Shown: piece after piece, positions 43,509 through 52,534 of the stretch
How positions within the stretch are numbered: the first letter of the stretch is position 1
How the letters are laid out: the number at the start of each line of letters is the position of its first letter
DNA from: Tritrichomonas musculus
Taxonomy: Eukaryota > Parabasalia > Tritrichomonadida > Tritrichomonadidae
NCBI GenBank assembly: GCA_039105265.1
Contig: JAPFFF010000011.1
Location: 5,146,001 to 5,210,000, forward strand
DNA length: 64,000 bases
Direction of reading: 5' to 3'
The notes under the pieces: generated by a model
What the model was told of the DNA's origin: nothing
Database searches by the model: none
The model's input: the letters and a program-made list of their open reading frames with translations, nothing else
Made by a program: the position numbers and the translations under genes

Positions 43509-45581
43509 TTATGCCATTTCTGGATCAACTTGTGAGCCAGCTGGTGATTCATCATCAATATATTCAAGACCATCGAGTGAGAGCTTGAAGTAGGTGTCTC
43601 TGCATAAACAGAGTTGTACAGGTGGTGGTCTAACAATGGCTCCACTTGGTTCGATAATCTTGTAATATGTATCATTATCACCAGTGAATATTGGTTGACC
43701 ATTGACTTGAATTTGGATATTGCCTTTGCCACCATCTAAGCCATCATAACAGTATCCAGCAGATGCACGTTCAGTTTGGACATTGAATACAAATGATGTG
43801 GCATCACTCAATGTATTGCGATATCGGACACCATTTTCATCGTTCTTGGGCATGGTGAAGCTATCTTCGAATTCCTTTGAACATTGGAGTGTGATACCAT
43901 CGAGGTCTCCAGCAGTTAATTGGCTTTCGAAGAATCTGGCACCAATGGTACTGACATTCTCATCTGGGAAGTTCTTACCACCAATATTCAAGAAGCAGTT
44001 TTGGTAAACCGGATTCTCAAATACAGTCAAATCATTGTGATGCTTGGGGAACAACAATGACATGCTTGTGACATTGATTAATGGGATATTCAATGTAGAC
44101 TTGATTCCGTTAGCGGCTGCTGCAATTGGGAATGCATGGTAATCTACCTTTTGAGATGGGATTACTAGGCCTTCACGTAATATGGATTCAATGCTTGCAC
44201 GAGTGGCTTCACAAACACCATAGCCTTGCATGTTGGACTTACAGAGAGTGATGGTCATTCGGTTAACAGTGAGTGTTGCTGGCTGTGATGAATATGTTTC
44301 ACTCAAGATTTGCTTTCTAGCACCATGATATTCACTCATGATGTGGTTAGCAGATTTAGCAACGGTCTTCTCGATTTGCCATACATAGTACTTACCATCA
44401 TTGTGTTGCAAAGCTGGTTTGGTATAATCCGGATTGGCTAAACATATTTCTTCATCAGTGGCAGTTGGCTTGAGGTCCAATTTAGCAAACTCATCTGCTG
44501 TATAGCTGAAATACATGACAAGATCCTGTGCGATATCATCATAAGTATATGAACCATCACTTTGGAAATTGTATTGTTCACCAATTCTGTATCTAAGCTT
44601 ATATTTGATTGGAGCTGGAGTTGGACTTGGACTTGGTGATGGTTCTGGCTTATCTTCTTCTTCAGGAGATGGGTCTGGAGTTGGAGATGGTGAAGGTCCT
44701 GGAGTTGGAGATGGTGAAGGTGTTCCAGGTCCTGGGATGATAGCCTCATTACCGATTTGAGTGAATTGATGTTTGAGATGTCCATATGCTTTGATTTGTT
44801 TGAGTTTATCGAGTTCCTCTGGGGATACTGTATCATTATCTTCTAGGAATGCCTTTGCTTCAGCAACCGTGTATGGGTCAATGGCAGCCCAAACAAGACC
44901 AGCTGGACTGACTTGGAATCTAATGGATAAATCACCAATGATTCCATTAGGGAATAAGTCGAATGCCTGTAATGCAAGCAAGTCATCAAATGGTACATTC
45001 AAGTCGAATTCAGTTGTGGTCTTACCACCATTCTTGAAGCTATTGAGATTAACGTATGAACCAGCATGAGTTTGACTGTAATTGCTGATATTCTCCCATA
45101 AGCTGTGAACGAATCTGCGACGCATCTTCTCAGTCTCTGGTTTCAAAACCGAGTATAGGAAGCCCTCGCGAATGCATTCATTTTGCTGATATCCGACATT
45201 GACATTGTTATGGAGAATCTCGAGCCTGTCGAATAATTGGTTCGAGGACTTGAATCCAACAAACAGTTTATAGAAGTTATTTGGATCATTGATCTCTTGC
45301 AATTTGGCCAAATCGGTGTTCAATTGCAAATCGAGTTTGATGTGGAATGTGAGGAAGCCTTTGTCGATATCGCTAATGAAGTGGTCGGGATGTGTTAATG
45401 AAATCTGTGAGTACTGGCCTTGGTGAAATGGGGCTGGCTGGTCATGGCAATCGACAGTTCTAAATGAGAAGCTTCTGGTACCATCATTCACATTGATAAT
45501 ATTTCGCATCTTCTGGAATGTGTCATTGACATTCCCAACCTCGTATTTCAAATTGTGAGCTCTTTCGTTCCTGTATCTCAT
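43509..45581 (-). CDS. Major capsid protein of P6
   Basis: 690 residues from the ATG at 45581 (MRYRNERAHN, as in P5 MLYRNERSHN). It is close to 14994-16862 at both ends. Between the two halves is a Pro/Ser/Thr/Glu run of about 45 residues (PSPSPTPGPSPSPTP and similar, DNA about 44615-44740) built from short tandem units, then an extra stretch not seen in P5. The run lies where outer loops are expected. Divergent from the pVI-like gene with 47 bases between starts. Confidence 0.75.
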   Translation of the reverse strand: MRYRNERAHNLKYEVGNVNDTFQKMRNIINVNDGTRSFSFRTVDCHDQPAPFHQGQYSQISLTHPDHFISDIDKGFLTFHIKLDLQLNTDLAKLQEINDPNNFYKLFVGFKSSNQLFDRLEILHNNVNVGYQQNECIREGFLYSVLKPETEKMRRRFVHSLWENISNYSQTHAGSYVNLNSFKNGGKTTTEFDLNVPFDDLLALQAFDLFPNGIIGDLSIRFQVSPAGLVWAAIDPYTVAEAKAFLEDNDTVSPEELDKLKQIKAYGHLKHQFTQIGNEAIIPGPGTPSPSPTPGPSPSPTPDPSPEEEDKPEPSPSPSPTPAPIKYKLRYRIGEQYNFQSDGSYTYDDIAQDLVMYFSYTADEFAKLDLKPTATDEEICLANPDYTKPALQHNDGKYYVWQIEKTVAKSANHIMSEYHGARKQILSETYSSQPATLTVNRMTITLCKSNMQGYGVCEATRASIESILREGLVIPSQKVDYHAFPIAAAANGIKSTLNIPLINVTSMSLLFPKHHNDLTVFENPVYQNCFLNIGGKNFPDENVSTIGARFFESQLTAGDLDGITLQCSKEFEDSFTMPKNDENGVRYRNTLSDATSFVFNVQTERASAGYCYDGLDGGKGNIQIQVNGQPIFTGDNDTYYKIIEPSGAIVRPPPVQLCLCRDTYFKLSLDGLEYIDDESPAGSQVDPEMA

Positions 45582-45628
45582 TTTGTATCTTGGAAAAAAG
45601 CTTGAAATCACATTTTTTTATATACCAA

Positions 45629-45880
45629 ATGGGTATTGGAATCTTCAAGAAGATTAAGAACGCTTTCAAGAACGTCGGCAGTAAGCTCAAGAATGCAGCT
45701 CAAACTGTCATCCGCAACATCCCAAGGGCAGTTGATATTGGAAAGGGGATCATCAATAGGATCAAGCCAATCGCCGACTTCATACCAGGTGTTGGACCAG
45801 TTGTAGACACCATCAGTACTGGACTCAATTACGTAAGCAAAGCTAATGATATAGGTAAATCCATACTGGACAAGGTTTGA
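45629..45880 (+). CDS. pVI-like small basic amphipathic virion protein (P6)
   Basis: 83 residues from the ATG at 45629 (MGIGIFKKIKNAFKNVGSKL), chosen by match to 14689-14940, which has the same length. IPGVGPVVDTISTG turn and GKSILDKV end. It is followed by the coiled-coil gene on the same strand, as in P5. Possibly capsid-internal and membrane-active. Confidence 0.6.
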   Translation: MGIGIFKKIKNAFKNVGSKLKNAAQTVIRNIPRAVDIGKGIINRIKPIADFIPGVGPVVDTISTGLNYVSKANDIGKSILDKV

Positions 45881-45911
45881 TCATCATAGAATATCCACAT
45901 ACATATGAATA

Positions 45912-45919
45912 TATTTTTG
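45912..45919 (+). promoter_or_regulatory. TATTTTTG box before P6 coiled-coil gene
   Basis: TATTTTTG, 11 bases before the ATG at 45931; the short gap after the pVI-like gene keeps the box. Confidence 0.45.
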
Positions 45920-45930
45920 TCCGTTTTGAA

Positions 45931-46365
45931 ATGAATACGGATATTAGGGTTATAAATGATAACAAGCAGGAGCAACGCACGTTCAACTCAGTAGAGGAGT
46001 TCGACCTGTTCTACCAGAAGTACAAGGACATGTTCAATGAGAAGACCACCAATTACCTCAATAAAACCTACAAAATAATCACCCCCGAATGCGAGTACAG
46101 GATTACCAAACGCACTGGCAAGGATGGCTCCAGTAATGTGTTTCTCAAGAAGATCACCAAGCAAGCCGATAGTGACAACCTGGTGGAGATCCAATTTGCA
46201 AGCATTCGAGCTGACATCAATGCATTGCAATCAACTGTAGATGAATACACCAAACGGATTACCACTCTGGAGAACACCATTGGCGTGATCACCACAAAAA
46301 TAAATCAGCTCACCAATACTGTGAATGAGTGTACTGATGCGGTGAACGGTATCCTAAGACATTAA
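45931..46365 (+). CDS. Coiled-coil virion-module protein (P6)
   Basis: 144 residues from the ATG at 45931. TFNSVEEFDLFYQKYKDMF and TTNYLNKTYKIIT..EYRITKRTGKDG match P5; the C-terminal coil runs DINALQSTVDEYTKRITTLE onwards to NECTDAVNGIL. It overlaps convergent gene A by 4 bases, exactly as in P1. Confidence 0.65.
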   Translation: MNTDIRVINDNKQEQRTFNSVEEFDLFYQKYKDMFNEKTTNYLNKTYKIITPECEYRITKRTGKDGSSNVFLKKITKQADSDNLVEIQFASIRADINALQSTVDEYTKRITTLENTIGVITTKINQLTNTVNECTDAVNGILRH

Positions 46366-46616
46366 ATTTTTGAATTATTTGGGATTACCTGGTGATTGAG
46401 CGAGTGGTGATTTGCTGATGATGTTGACTTGATGATTGGGTCATGCACGACACACCCCTTATCTTCATATTTTGGGACTGTGGGTTTGGTACAACTCATA
46501 GTTCGCCTATTTCGCATGTGACGTTCCAGGTGATTGAAATACGTAAGCCCATTTGAATCTCTTAATACACGGCGTTCCTCGTATGAATTACATTCCTGCG
46601 CTTTCGCGTATGACAT
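46362..46616 (-). CDS. Small conserved protein, family A (P6)
   Basis: 84 residues; VPKYEDKGCVVHDP and SLNHQVIP match the other copies, the rest is diverged (NHLERHMRNRRTMSC). Divergent from B, 34 bases between starts. Unknown function. Confidence 0.65.
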   Translation of the reverse strand: MSYAKAQECNSYEERRVLRDSNGLTYFNHLERHMRNRRTMSCTKPTVPKYEDKGCVVHDPIIKSTSSANHHSLNHQVIPNNSKI

Positions 46617-46650
46617 TTAATCTTGAAAAAACACTTTTTTTCATATCTAA

Positions 46651-46884
46651 ATGACTGAATTGGGTGAATACAAAAAGGAGATTCCAGAGTTGAAGCGCAT
46701 CAAGCATGATCTCAAGGAGAAGTGCTATATGTATAAGGGTCACCTCAATAACATCAAAGGTGGCATGCTGGGTAGCAATGGTCTCGCAGTCCGTGAATCA
46801 TTGATTGAAGATATTAATAGTTTGAAGGAAAAGGTTGCCAAACTTGAAAATGAGTTAGCTGAATTATCAAACGATAACCACTAA
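46651..46884 (+). CDS. Small coiled-coil protein, family B (P6)
   Basis: 77 residues, MTELGEYKKEIPELKRIKHD at the start, then GLAVRESLIEDINSLKEKV. Very like the P1 and P5 copies. It is followed by the ACAGCAA-TT-TTGCTGT hairpin and the integrase gene. Confidence 0.7.
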   Translation: MTELGEYKKEIPELKRIKHDLKEKCYMYKGHLNNIKGGMLGSNGLAVRESLIEDINSLKEKVAKLENELAELSNDNH

Positions 46885-46894
46885 ATTTCTGGTA

Positions 46895-46910
46895 ACAGCA
46901 ATTTTGCTGT
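46895..46910. repeat. Hairpin between B and integrase (P6)
   Basis: ACAGCAA-TT-TTGCTGT, perfect 7-bp stem followed by CAC. The same core CAGCAATTTTGCTGTCAC recurs at 54935-54951 after the fibre gene, so it is a repeated intergenic element of P6. Confidence 0.75.
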
Positions 46911-46924
46911 CACGATAGAGACCA

Positions 46925-46933
46925 TTATTTTTG
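46925..46933 (+). promoter_or_regulatory. TTATTTTTG box before P6 integrase
   Basis: TTATTTTTG, 8 bases before the ATG at 46942, the same distance as in P5. Confidence 0.5.
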
Positions 46934-46941
46934 CACATTAA

Positions 46942-48327
46942 ATGTTTCACAAAGTAACATCATTCTTGTGGGGTGAGAAAGCAGTTCCTTCTACAGAAGG
47001 TACTTCGTACCCTAAGCCCCCTGAGAATGCAGTTCCTGCTCCAGAAGGTACTTCATACCCTAAGCCCCCTGAGAACGCAGTTCCTGCTCCCCCTCCGCCA
47101 CAGGAAATGGCTAATACCAACAAGAAATCATTCAAGATATTCGATAATGAGTACAAGTCATTGCTCAAGTACCCATTCAAATCCAAAATATCAAAATTGG
47201 ACCCATCACTGTTTATCATCAATCCGGAGTATCATCATGAACCATTCGTGAAGGACTTCAAATTGAAATCATGCAGTCCCTATTCAAAACCGGATTTCTC
47301 ATTAGAACCTGGCTGCTGGGAGGTCGATTTGATGTTTGTGAAGTACACTACGAAGGCTGGTGATAAATTGGTACCCCATGAAACCATATACCTCATCATG
47401 GTGAATGTCAATACGCGATATCTAATTGTGGAACCACTTAAGAACAAACTAGCTGATACCATTAAGGATGCATACGCCAAAATCATTCTCGATAAATATG
47501 ATGACTTCAAATTTAATACCATCAAATGTGATGGTGAAAATAATCTACTAAAAGTGCTTGATATAATTCCCTACAGAAGTCCAGACAAAAATAAATATGC
47601 AGGTACCAAAAATGTGTTGATTGACGGTAATGCAGTGATTGTCGATAAATCCAAACACAGCAACGCTCACAAAATCGTTGATGCAACCATTAGGACACTC
47701 CGCAATGCATTCGGTTTAGATAATCGTAGAATTGGAGACCCATTCCTGATGCAACAGATGGTTCACTACTATAACAACACACCACATCGGTCTCTACGAA
47801 TGCCCAATCCCAATTACCGAGATGATGAGTATTATGACCCGTATCTAGCAAGGGAACCCAAGGAGATATACTATACACCCAATCAAATGCAGCACAACCC
47901 AGATTTGGAGTGGAGATACATCAGGGATTGCCAAAGGAAGCTACGTCGAGTCAAAAATAATATGCAAATGGATGGTCTGCTGAGTTATCGCAAGGGTAAT
48001 ATCATATTGATCCATTACGATACATCCAAAACTGAGAAGAAGCATGAGAAGCAGAGGCGTGTGTTCAATGAGATTGCCGAATTCATAAGATACCATAATG
48101 GTAACGTCGAATGCAAATTGCTGAACCCATATCGTAGATTCCAGTTGAATGATGATAAGCAAGCAGGAACTGCGTTCTATGTGCCGTATATCAAAACCAA
48201 AACTGGTCGAACGCCAATGACTGATGATGAGCGATCTACCATAACTGTCCCCATCATGTACACCCGATTCGTGGCACCCAATTATGAATCACTAGGTGAA
48301 GACTATAAGCAGTACTTTGCTATCTAA
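46942..48327 (+). CDS. RVE-type integrase of P6
   Basis: 461 residues. The first 55 carry a 17-residue tandem unit (TEGTSYPKPPENAVPA type) made of hairpin-forming DNA (46999-47087). The core then follows: CWEVDLMF (Asp129), IKCDGEN (Asp197) and NAHKIVDATIRTLRNAFG (Asp247 at the third position), and the basic C-terminal part TEKKHEKQRRVFNEIAEF. A GCAG-GAA-CTGC hairpin (48163-48173) lies in a stretch absent from P5. It ends 3 bases before the next gene. Confidence 0.85.
   Translation: MFHKVTSFLWGEKAVPSTEGTSYPKPPENAVPAPEGTSYPKPPENAVPAPPPPQEMANTNKKSFKIFDNEYKSLLKYPFKSKISKLDPSLFIINPEYHHEPFVKDFKLKSCSPYSKPDFSLEPGCWEVDLMFVKYTTKAGDKLVPHETIYLIMVNVNTRYLIVEPLKNKLADTIKDAYAKIILDKYDDFKFNTIKCDGENNLLKVLDIIPYRSPDKNKYAGTKNVLIDGNAVIVDKSKHSNAHKIVDATIRTLRNAFGLDNRRIGDPFLMQQMVHYYNNTPHRSLRMPNPNYRDDEYYDPYLAREPKEIYYTPNQMQHNPDLEWRYIRDCQRKLRRVKNNMQMDGLLSYRKGNIILIHYDTSKTEKKHEKQRRVFNEIAEFIRYHNGNVECKLLNPYRRFQLNDDKQAGTAFYVPYIKTKTGRTPMTDDERSTITVPIMYTRFVAPNYESLGEDYKQYFAI
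46999..47087 (+). repeat. In-frame hairpin repeats in P6 integrase N-terminus
   Basis: GGTAC-TTC-GTACC (46999-47011), GCAG-TTC-CTGC (47029-47039) and GCAG-TTC-CTGC (47077-47087) lie in a tandem repeat of about 51 bases. Exact copies of the 16-mer GCAGGAACTGCGTTCT also occur at 48163 and 61845. Confidence 0.75.
48163..48178 (+). repeat. Dispersed 16-mer hairpin in P6 integrase
   Basis: GCAG-GAA-CTGC followed by GTTCT; identical to 61845-61860 and to the complement of 47072-47087. Confidence 0.7.
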
Positions 48328-48330
48328 TAA

Positions 48331-48663
48331 ATGCCAAAGCGCTATTTCCATACACAGACCACCGAATTTACATTACCTGAGGACTTCATATATAGTCGCA
48401 ACAAGAAGTACATCGTAGTGCAGTATGTGGGAGCTATCCTGAATAAGACCATCATCGGTGATTTGATGGTACACTCGGATATTGTTGAATTTGACCCATA
48501 CTGTGACCACTTCATAATGCTAGCCAACAGACGGCAAACCAAGTATCGCAAATATGAGATGCTCAATAGGACCAAGCGGGATTTCAAAATATGGTTCACA
48601 GACCTGTATGGTAATGAGATAAAACCCGATGCATTTGTGCTATCGTGCTTGCTAATCTATTGA
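48331..48663 (+). CDS. Conserved post-integrase protein, candidate minor capsid protein (P6)
   Basis: 110 residues; DFIYSRNKKYIVVQYVGAIL, CDHFIMLANRRQTKYRKYE and WFTDLYGNEIKPDAFVLSCL match 18086-18436. Much better conserved than its neighbours downstream, which fits a core virion part. Function inferred from place and beta-rich pattern only. Confidence 0.45.
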   Translation: MPKRYFHTQTTEFTLPEDFIYSRNKKYIVVQYVGAILNKTIIGDLMVHSDIVEFDPYCDHFIMLANRRQTKYRKYEMLNRTKRDFKIWFTDLYGNEIKPDAFVLSCLLIY

Positions 48664-48672
48664 CCACGGCAG

Positions 48673-48682
48673 TTTATTTTTG
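48673..48682 (+). promoter_or_regulatory. TTTATTTTTG box before 48689 gene
   Basis: TTTATTTTTG, 6 bases before the ATG at 48689. Confidence 0.5.
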
Positions 48683-48688
48683 GGTAAA

Positions 48689-49996
48689 ATGTATCAAATT
48701 CAAATGAAACCTGGTGAACAAAAAGTTATTGATGATCTGTTTATTCACTCTATTATAGTTAGTCCAAATGGTCATACCGTATATATGATACCAAAGTTTA
48801 TTTCACCACCAAAATATGTGAATTATATAGGTTGTGGTTCACCATTTGAGAAGATAATGAAATATAGGTTCTATACGAGACGCTCAGATGAACCATCATA
48901 TATATGGGCTGTGGACAACTCATTTGGTGAGGATATCGCGTATTTAACAACATTACCAAAAAATGATGTTCCAAAATTACCTCCTGACCCAAGAGATAAT
49001 GATGATAAAAATTTAGATTTATATACCCGAAGTGCCAATATTACTGGAATCTGTGATTGTGAAAATGGTGAAGCGTTTATAGCATTGCCACATGCAGTAT
49101 TTCTGGAAAAGATTAAGGAAAAAACACCAATTCGCCCAGGTACAAATAGTGATTATCATTTTGGTATTCCAGCACTTGAAAATATATCATTCTTACCTAA
49201 GATTCAAATCATTCAAAACGTTAAAACATATCACAGTCCCACACAATCGCGATTAACTGATAAGCAAAATTACAAATATGGCACACGTCCATTATCACTC
49301 ACAATGAATTCACCAACATCATTTGCACCAAGAGCTATTTCCAATGGCAGTGCCGTGAAGAGTCTCGATACAGAAGCATTGCCTGATTCAGCTGAAGATC
49401 GATATAATACTATATCCAATCAACCAAAAATTGATGCTGATGGTGTGCTTACTTCAACTGATGCCAGACCTAATACTGTGTCATTGAAACTCGGTAAGCC
49501 GAATGGTAGCATAACTGAGTATCGTATACCAGGGGATTATCAGCAGCGTATCATCAAAAATCTTCGTGATAGACTCGCAAATAGTGGTATCAATATTCCC
49601 CCATTTGAACTGAATCCAGATATTGCTAATGATAATCGTATGAGCAAAACATATCATGAAGATATTCCACGTAATAGAGCTGGTGAGCAAACGTATTATG
49701 ATTTTGAGGATACCGAATTAGAACCATTATCCATAACCGAGTCTCCGGTTTCACGTAAAAACCTCAATGCTTCACATGTATCATTTGGACCATCATTAAA
49801 ATCCACAAGCACAACACCTGCGAAAAAACCAGGTTTGAGGTCTAAACAAAATCGCAAATATCGTATTAAACGGAAGGTTAGGGTGGCAGCTCGACCATCC
49901 GCGAAGAAGCCACTCAGTGCAAATTCTCATCCAAAAATAGAATCTGCATTTAATGATGGTGAGTTTGATATTGAAATGGCTGATATTCCTGAATAA
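48689..49996 (+). CDS. P6 protein with basic C-terminal tail
   Basis: 435 residues from the ATG at 48689 (the TTG at 48680 overlaps the box and is ignored). The N-terminal 150 residues look like a beta-rich folded domain (IVSPNGHTVYMIPKFISPPK), followed by a Ser/Pro/Asp-rich part and a basic stretch KKPGLRSKQNRKYRIKRKVR before an acidic end. It holds the place of the poly-Arg protein in P5. Possibly a DNA-binding core protein. The gene is visibly more AT-rich than the preceding integrase. Confidence 0.55.
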   Translation: MYQIQMKPGEQKVIDDLFIHSIIVSPNGHTVYMIPKFISPPKYVNYIGCGSPFEKIMKYRFYTRRSDEPSYIWAVDNSFGEDIAYLTTLPKNDVPKLPPDPRDNDDKNLDLYTRSANITGICDCENGEAFIALPHAVFLEKIKEKTPIRPGTNSDYHFGIPALENISFLPKIQIIQNVKTYHSPTQSRLTDKQNYKYGTRPLSLTMNSPTSFAPRAISNGSAVKSLDTEALPDSAEDRYNTISNQPKIDADGVLTSTDARPNTVSLKLGKPNGSITEYRIPGDYQQRIIKNLRDRLANSGINIPPFELNPDIANDNRMSKTYHEDIPRNRAGEQTYYDFEDTELEPLSITESPVSRKNLNASHVSFGPSLKSTSTTPAKKPGLRSKQNRKYRIKRKVRVAARPSAKKPLSANSHPKIESAFNDGEFDIEMADIPE

Positions 49997-50017
49997 AACC
50001 TTATATTATATCACAAT

Positions 50018-52516
50018 TTATTTTTGCTCTTTTAACATAAAAGCACCAGCCTTAGCTTTACGCTCATCCTTTGCTCTATTATTTGCCGCCTTGAATTCCA
50101 TATATCCCATACCATTATAGAGTTCCTTTTCAAGATATTCATTAATATGTTGCATGAATGCATCACGATATGCCTTAGCTCGTTCTTTACCACCGAATGC
50201 AATACCATTCATATATTTTTGTAGCTTAGCTGTATTACTAGGCTCGGTGTGCAATCCAATATTGAAAACTGCATACTCAACTTCAGCTATGAGAGCCTTA
50301 AATGGTTCATCCCATTCAGCACTATTTTTATTCACATTTGCAGGTATGATTTTGGTGACATATTCAGTTAAGGATTCCTTAACTACATCGTTATATTTTG
50401 ATTTATAGGTTGATTTATATAAGCTCCATGCATCATATTTGAAGGTTTTGTGTTCTTGCTTCATTATAGCTCTTAGAGCTGGTATATCAAATAATGTAGA
50501 ATACACAAAATTTGATACAGCTAAGAAATTGGTTGCTTTCTGCAATATTTTTACAGCTTTGAATCTTATCCAGAATATATCCCAGATATGCTTGAATGCT
50601 GATGTCCAATATGAACGTGGGGACAACCTCTTGCTAACCCTAGCCTTTGGTAAACCTAAAGCACCATAACCTAGTATGGCTTTAGTCATTTCTTCAGTTG
50701 GTGCTACTTGATATATTCCCTTTTCCCAATCAACCTTGTCAACTGATTTCTGGAACTGTTCCGCTAACCATACATTGAATGGATTTGCTTCACGTAATTC
50801 CCTTGAGTTGAACTTCGCAGCCCATGCCTTCTTATATGGAGATGCTTGAACAAGTTGATATCCATTAACAATTACTGGAATACCTCTCTTATTAACAAGT
50901 ACGATATCATCAACCTTGTCACCATTGAGGTCAGTGATCTTATTATTGAATAAATCGGTTGTGTTTGGTTGTAGTACTCTATATTTAGGAATACCATTTT
51001 CATCAGTATGCTTTAAACAATATTCTAATGCTGTATCTCGTTTTGCCGCAGCAGGAATATATTTAATTCGGCAATTCCCATTGATAATCATGTCAATAAA
51101 ATCTTGCTTATATTTTGATGATACACGAGATTTGGATAAGCTTGGTACCTCAAATCCTTCGAGATTTTCTACTATATTTTCGAATTTTCTATTAGGTACT
51201 CCAATTCTACCGACACCAGAAAGACCTTTAGCTTTTCTATATATTTCAATAGCTTTTGTATCATATGGGTCAGTAATATCCCTTATTCCATCATCTTCTG
51301 GCAAGAATGATGTTCCATCCTCACTCCAAGACTCATCATCTTCGATTTCTTCTGGCTCACGAAATGTGGTATTTAAATTTTCATAAGCTTCAGATGTAAT
51401 ACCTGTAGGACGTTTTCTAGATGCCATTACTTTAAATGTTGGAAAAATCTGTTTATGCGATTTGCTATTAAGCTTATTTACTAGATTGAGCTTATCTAAT
51501 ATATCACGGGTATCTTCATATTGACCTCTAGAAATATATTCATGTAATGAGGCTACCAAATCTTTTGTTTTAAGGTCATCACTAGACTGTGGATGGATAG
51601 CCCTATTATAGCATTCCGTAAGTCCATCATATGAGTCCTCACCCAAAACACCGAAATTGCGAAGTGCTTGCAAATCATGTTTGAGTGTTTTGTTGAATGT
51701 AGTCATAAGTCTATCCATATTACTCTCCCCTGGCAAATTGGTCAGGGATTGTAAGAATTCCTTATTGATTTCAGCTTCGATATCTTCATAGGTTTTAACA
51801 GTTGTAATGCATTTCCGTATACTAGATACCTCTTTATTGGTTTTTGGAGACCTAATGATATCGGCTTGCTTTTTCTCGATTGAATCCAAGTTACGTATGA
51901 TATTATCAACCATATCTCGTACCTCTCGAATCTCAATTTGGGTTAGTTTGCGGGGAGCATATTTATCGGGGTCATCAGCAATGCGATAGTATTTGGGTAA
52001 TACATTAAGGATTTGTTCGGGGAGTATATCTTGGGTCTTAAGTGCATCCATATCAACACTAATTCGAGCTATTCGATTGGGTGTGAGTATTTGGAATGGA
52101 CTCATATCACCTTCTTCCTCCTCCTCCTCAAATTCTAGCTCAATAGGTTCCTCAAATTCGGGGATATCCTGTTGGAGTTCCTCGCTTGGGACTTCGCTAG
52201 GGACTTCGCTAGGGACTTCGCTTGGATCTCCTGGGGGTTTCAAATGTTGCTCCAGATCTTCGAAGAATGCTGTATATACAAGTAAATTACTATACAATTT
52301 CGCAAACTGATCTGGGTCATTTATGTTGGTGCTTTCCCATGCATTTTTCATATCTTCAAGCTTATGCGATACCTCATCCGTGTACAAATCTGGCCTATTG
52401 ATGGCGGCTATTATATTATAGACGATTGCATTTGGTATTTTGTATTTTTGTACCATACACCTAAGAATCTCTCGGTATGTGGGGTCCTTGACTCCACTAT
52501 TAATTACGGTAATCAT
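50018..52516 (-). CDS. Large structural-module protein, single frame (P6)
   Basis: 832 residues. Helical N-terminal region with SEVP tandem units (52180-52240) and a Glu-rich run; a middle domain FIDMIINGNCRIKYIPAAAK and ITDLNGDKVDDIVLVNKRG (Asp-rich loop); a C-terminal domain (PFNVWLAEQFQKSVDKVDW; YWTSAFKHIWDIFWIRFK). P5 has two adjacent frames for the same set. Divergent from the fibre gene with 18 bases between starts. No enzyme motif is seen; probably a minor virion component. Confidence 0.65.
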   Translation of the reverse strand: MITVINSGVKDPTYREILRCMVQKYKIPNAIVYNIIAAINRPDLYTDEVSHKLEDMKNAWESTNINDPDQFAKLYSNLLVYTAFFEDLEQHLKPPGDPSEVPSEVPSEVPSEELQQDIPEFEEPIELEFEEEEEEGDMSPFQILTPNRIARISVDMDALKTQDILPEQILNVLPKYYRIADDPDKYAPRKLTQIEIREVRDMVDNIIRNLDSIEKKQADIIRSPKTNKEVSSIRKCITTVKTYEDIEAEINKEFLQSLTNLPGESNMDRLMTTFNKTLKHDLQALRNFGVLGEDSYDGLTECYNRAIHPQSSDDLKTKDLVASLHEYISRGQYEDTRDILDKLNLVNKLNSKSHKQIFPTFKVMASRKRPTGITSEAYENLNTTFREPEEIEDDESWSEDGTSFLPEDDGIRDITDPYDTKAIEIYRKAKGLSGVGRIGVPNRKFENIVENLEGFEVPSLSKSRVSSKYKQDFIDMIINGNCRIKYIPAAAKRDTALEYCLKHTDENGIPKYRVLQPNTTDLFNNKITDLNGDKVDDIVLVNKRGIPVIVNGYQLVQASPYKKAWAAKFNSRELREANPFNVWLAEQFQKSVDKVDWEKGIYQVAPTEEMTKAILGYGALGLPKARVSKRLSPRSYWTSAFKHIWDIFWIRFKAVKILQKATNFLAVSNFVYSTLFDIPALRAIMKQEHKTFKYDAWSLYKSTYKSKYNDVVKESLTEYVTKIIPANVNKNSAEWDEPFKALIAEVEYAVFNIGLHTEPSNTAKLQKYMNGIAFGGKERAKAYRDAFMQHINEYLEKELYNGMGYMEFKAANNRAKDERKAKAGAFMLKEQK

Positions 52517-52534
52517 ACCTTTATTTTATAGTAA

